A stretch of DNA of 64,000 bases from Paramecium sonneborni (Eukaryota; Ciliophora; Oligohymenophorea; Peniculida; Parameciidae), in contig CAJJDN010000172.1 of the NCBI GenBank assembly GCA_905182985.1, forward strand, positions 84,408-148,407. Reading direction: 5' to 3'. Below are positions 60,844 to 64,000 of the stretch, one piece after another (the stretch's first letter is position 1; the number at the start of each line of letters is the position of its first letter). Position numbers and translations under genes: made by a program. The notes under the pieces are model-generated. The model did not search any database. It was not told the DNA's origin and saw only the letters and a list, made by a program, of their open reading frames with translations.

Positions 60844-61808
60844 ATGAAATAAAACGATATAAGATTTGCACTAGCATCTCAAGGAGCTACTATTTGTGTA
60901 TAATTTCTTCACCCTTTAGATATAATCAAAACAAGAATGTAAAGTATGCAGCATTTTCATCTTCTTAAAAAGGTCATGACGGTCAGACACACAAAAATCT
61001 TGTACCTAAATATGGAAGCATATCAAATGCAATTAAATAAATATATAAGGAAGAGGGATTGAAAGGATTTACAAAAGGAATATTATGGTCATTATGTGCT
61101 AATAGTGTAGCAAGAGTTCTTTTTTTTGTTTTGTATTATACACTAGTAAATATAGTTATGAAACAAAAAAAGAAGAATGTAATAAATATTTTGGACATGA
61201 TTCTAAAAAGTCAATTTTAATAGCATCTATTTATGCTTCTCTCCTAGGTTAATTAATTACACAACCCTTATGGGTTACTTTAACGAGACTGCAATTAAAT
61301 GTTGGGAAAATGAGTGTATTAATATTATTTTTATTTTAAGGGATTCGAAAATGTCAAATTTACTATTTAACAAATATATCGACAACATGGATTTTTAGGT
61401 TTTTATCGTGGTTTAAAAATGTCTTTACTTGCCTCTTGTCATGGAATGATTTAAATAAATAGTTATGAATGGACTCTCTCTTTTTTAACTCAACTTGAAT
61501 CATACAAAGATTTTAATTCTCTTTTAGCTGGAGGATTTTCGAAAGGATTTGCAATCTTTAGCACTTATCCAATGACCACAATTAAAACAAGAATTATATA
61601 AAATTAATATATTGAATCTGAAAATCCAAAATATAAATCTAATTTTGATATTGCCAAGAAAATATTATAGCATGAAGGCTTTAAAGGATTTTATAAAGGG
61701 ATAACTGCATCTATGCTTAAAGGGATGCCTTCGAAAGCCCTTTATTTTTTCTTTTATGAACATTTTAAAGACATGCTAAATGTGGGAAGATCATAAAATA
61801 ATTATTGA
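60844..61808 (+). CDS. Mitochondrial carrier (SLC25) family transporter
   Basis: ATG at 60844 (MKQNDIRFALASQGATICVQ), TGA at 61806-61808, introns at 60944-60972 (AAG), 61133-61155 and 61316-61340 (AAG); 295 aa, normal for the family. Three tandem carrier repeats each show the signature Px(D/E)xx(K/R)x(K/R): HPLDIIKTRMQ, QPLWVTLTRLQ and YPMTTIKTRI. The matching GxxG-type parts are EEGLKGFTKGIL, HGFLGFYRGLKM and EGFKGFYKGITA. The second and third signatures deviate at the acidic position (W, T). It sits in the inner mitochondrial membrane. The arrangement resembles folate or pyrimidine-nucleotide carriers, but the substrate cannot be read from the sequence. Confidence 0.93.
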
Positions 61809-61889
61809 GTTTTATATTTTTATATTTAACAAATATTAGATTAGTTAGTCTATAAGATTTAGAAATTATTAATCATAAATAAAAAATAT

Positions 61890-62160
61890 CTTTATAAATT
61901 ATACAATTTCTGGTATGATTTCTTAGACTTCATGCTCTTAAATACAATCATTCTACATGTTCTCTTTTAGATCTTTTTAATTCTCTTCTAAAATTTATGG
62001 ATTTTTTAGCCTTGAAAAATTAACTGGTCGAATTTAAATTATAAATCTTAAACAATCAATCATTTTCTAATTATTCTCGAAATTCTGCCTATTCTTTTTA
62101 AACTGTCTTTTCTCATATTCTTTACAATCAAATCCAACCTTAGTACTATTTGCTTTTTAA
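61890..62160 (-). pseudogene. Truncated pseudogene copy of the alpha/beta hydrolase at 49254-50162
   Basis: Reading the minus strand from about 62,160, the translation is NSTKVGFDCKE...DCLRFII, then FSRLKNPQILEENQKD, then ENMQNDCIQEHEVQEIIPEI. In the intact gene the same order is NSVCVGFDYRG...DCTRFIL, FPNVSKNPQILDDHMKD and ENMWHDCIAEQEILEIIPKI. Two internal blocks are deleted, including the GQSLGG nucleophile elbow and the acid region. The catalytic His is lost (WHDC became QNDC). No start codon is present. It is therefore a dead, shrunken duplicate. It lies between the SLC25 gene and the ABC transporter. Confidence 0.85.
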
Positions 62161-62313
62161 TAACAACTTAAGTGATATGAAATCTATATATAAGAAGTTT
62201 AATTTTTTCCTTTTTGTAAATTCCATATAATTCTCAAAATTTTTTTGTTAATTTATATTTAGAATAATATTTATAAATAAAATTTCATAAAAAAATAAAA
62301 ATTCATTTCTAAA
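62161..62313. other. Short spacer, nothing recognised
   Basis: About 150 A+T-rich bases between the hydrolase relic and the 3' end of the ABC transporter gene. Confidence 0.5.
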
Positions 62314-64000
62314 TCATAATTATTCCGATTAATTGATAAGATCTATAATTTATTTGAATTCACTGTTTGGATCAGCCAACAATTTTTGTGGATGGTCGAA
62401 CTCTGATATCTTACCATCATTCAAAACCATTATTTTATCTGAATTCATGATTGTTGTGACTTTATGAGCAATTGTCAACATAGCAGCATTTTTAAAATAT
62501 TTTTCAAAAATCTATAAATTAGTATTCTTTAAAATTTTACATCTTTAACATGTTCTTCTGTCTTTTAATCAATATTTGCAGTGGCTTCATCAACTAAAAC
62601 TATTTATTTATCTTCTAAAACACATCTTGAGATATTCAATAATTATTTCTCTCCTTATGATAAGTTATTTCCTGATAAAGTTATCTCACTTTATAATCCA
62701 TGTTATTTAAAGCTTTGCATTTCAAACAATCTACATTATTATGCTATTTCTAATATTTTGTCATCACTAAATTAATTTAATGGGTCTAAATTTTCTCTCA
62801 AAGTTCCCATAAATATCAAAGGATCCTATGGAATAATTGCAAACTTAGATCTCAACTGATTCAGAGAATATGAATTTATATTTTAATCTTCTATTTCAAT
62901 TTATCCTTCGATCTAATCCAAAATTGAAGTCAATGCAAAAATAATAGAACTCTTACCTGCTCCTGTTCTTCCAACAACACCAATCTTAAAATTTATAATA
63001 ATTGTATACTTTTTCGCCTTTATGTAATTGTAATGATATTTATTATAAAACACTCTTTGAATTAGATCTGTATTAAAAGGTACAATTTTCAAGCTTTAAT
63101 ACTATATTGGATTTATCTTTTTAATCCTTATCTTTATTATTTTGATCAGTTGGAGTAATTAAGGGATGATTTTTTTCTTCTAATTCTATTTTACTGAATA
63201 ATTATTTAAATATAATTACTTTGCTAAATGTAAACATCTTTCAAAACTGATAAAATACATTTGTAAATTTCCATAAGATATTGAAGAATTTAAAAGTAAA
63301 TTAGAAACAGTTTACATCTATTACAGGACTAGATTAGTCATTTTTTAAGTCTTTCCTGGAAAGAGAAACTTAATTAATAATAAACTTTACACAAATTATA
63401 AATAACAATGCTTAAAAGAAATTTGTTATTGATCCAGCAAATGATTGATACCAATATTAAAATCCGTACAAATTTAATTAATTTCCTAAATCAATATCAA
63501 CATTTTTTTATTATAAAGCTACAACTTTTTCTATTGGTAAGCAACTCCTAACATAAGTAACTCCTCTAACAATTTATTAAAAAAAAGAAAAAACAGGACT
63601 TTTAGAAACAGCTTCAATTCTTGTAATTTCTCTCAAACATCTATAGTAAATTACTGTTAAATATATCAGAATAATGAAAAAAAGAATTAACAAAGGTAAT
63701 GCTGCAATGTTTAAATAAAGGAAGCATGCAAATAATGGTAATAACAAGGATGTTAATTGATATGTTAAGTTTTAAATTTCATTAGGAAATAATAAATCAA
63801 TATTATAAATATCCTTACTTAACCTATTCATCAATCTCCCAATGAGAATTGTATTATAAAACTTTGTATATGAAGCATTTAATAAGCTATTCATAACGTT
63901 ATCATGAATAAGCTTTGAAGTATTTAAACCTTTAATTAAATAATAGCTTTTCATTAAAACCATTGCAACTATTATAGGAGCTTATATCATTGGATAATAT
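62314..64000 (-). CDS. ABC transporter, ABCC/MRP-like, C-terminal part (5' end outside window)
   Basis: TGA at 62314-62316; the gene runs off the right edge. The right part encodes membrane spans of the second transmembrane domain. It includes the coupling-helix-like [20 protein letters not shown] and DLLFPNEI, then [24 protein letters not shown] hydrophobic stretches and basic [15 protein letters not shown]. The left part is the second nucleotide-binding domain. Its end is [20 protein letters not shown] (H-loop His) followed by [20 protein letters not shown]. Several short introns must lie between about 62,520 and 63,520, where frames alternate; I did not place them. ABCC proteins export conjugates and drugs using ATP. 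Confidence 0.85.

Noticed and set aside
61081..61160. Apparent frameshift in the T-run of the SLC25 gene
   Set aside because: A 23-nt intron at 61133-61155 joins ARVLFFV to FYETKKEE in frame, so no frameshift is needed.
1..64000. tRNA or rRNA genes, CRISPR arrays, telomeric C4A2/C3A3 repeats, transposase genes
   Set aside because: None recognised by eye; in particular no T-loop-like GGTTCRAATCC element in a tRNA context. A covariance-model scan would be needed to exclude tRNAs.

Overview
The window looks like macronuclear DNA of a ciliate, most likely a Paramecium. TAA and TAG occur in frame as glutamine in essentially every gene and TGA is the only stop. More than 40 introns of 19-34 nt (GT...AG) are needed to keep conserved domains in frame. 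The DNA is very A+T-rich and genes are packed tens of bases apart. I cannot name the species. Spliced coordinates were checked by length modulo 3 wherever introns are listed. Because TGA is the only stop in such A+T-rich DNA, chance open frames are long, so I call genes on homology, motif order or codon character rather than on openness alone.

Layout. 1-3550: 3' part of a Cys-rich, multi-pass membrane protein with a long Glu/Lys/Gln coil. 3781-4386: two tiny minus-strand genes, one an EF-hand protein, divergent from UTP12/WDR3 (4410-6918). 7998-9799: ULK/ATG1-like kinase. 10431-11365: unknown gene. 11499-20081: one giant minus-strand surface protein (signal peptide, CxxC-rich part, beta-helix-like repeats, multi-pass C-terminus). 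21355-25620: minus-strand block with a secreted protein, a Pin1-type parvulin, the splicing factor RBM22/Ecm2, a coiled-coil protein and a 110-aa protein. 25936-32405: coiled-coil protein, unknown gene, PX/BAR sorting nexin, CTD-type phosphatase. 32470-41851: a region rich in cilium and cell-cycle genes (DRC7, a PSTAIRE-type CDK, two minus-strand genes of unknown function, ZC2HC1, SAXO and a further charged coiled-coil protein).

42085-51508: small unknown gene, a diverged cytochrome c-like gene, a CCT-motif protein, a secreted protein, PIG-A, a monoglyceride-lipase-like hydrolase and a bZIP factor. 52056-54080: TPR protein. 55713-61808: single-pass membrane protein, coiled-coil protein, short importin-alpha-like protein, CPBP/Rce1-like membrane protease and an SLC25 mitochondrial carrier. 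62314-64000: 3' part of an ABC (ABCC-like) transporter running off the right edge.

Between the intact genes lie several decayed coding relics. The clearest, 61890-62160, is a shrunken copy of the hydrolase gene at 49254-50162. Several others carry in-frame TGA codons. No tRNA, rRNA, CRISPR array, transposon or telomere repeat was recognised. Most neighbours share no pathway, as expected for Paramecium, where genes are normally transcribed singly. The ciliary genes around 32-41 kb are the only apparent functional grouping.
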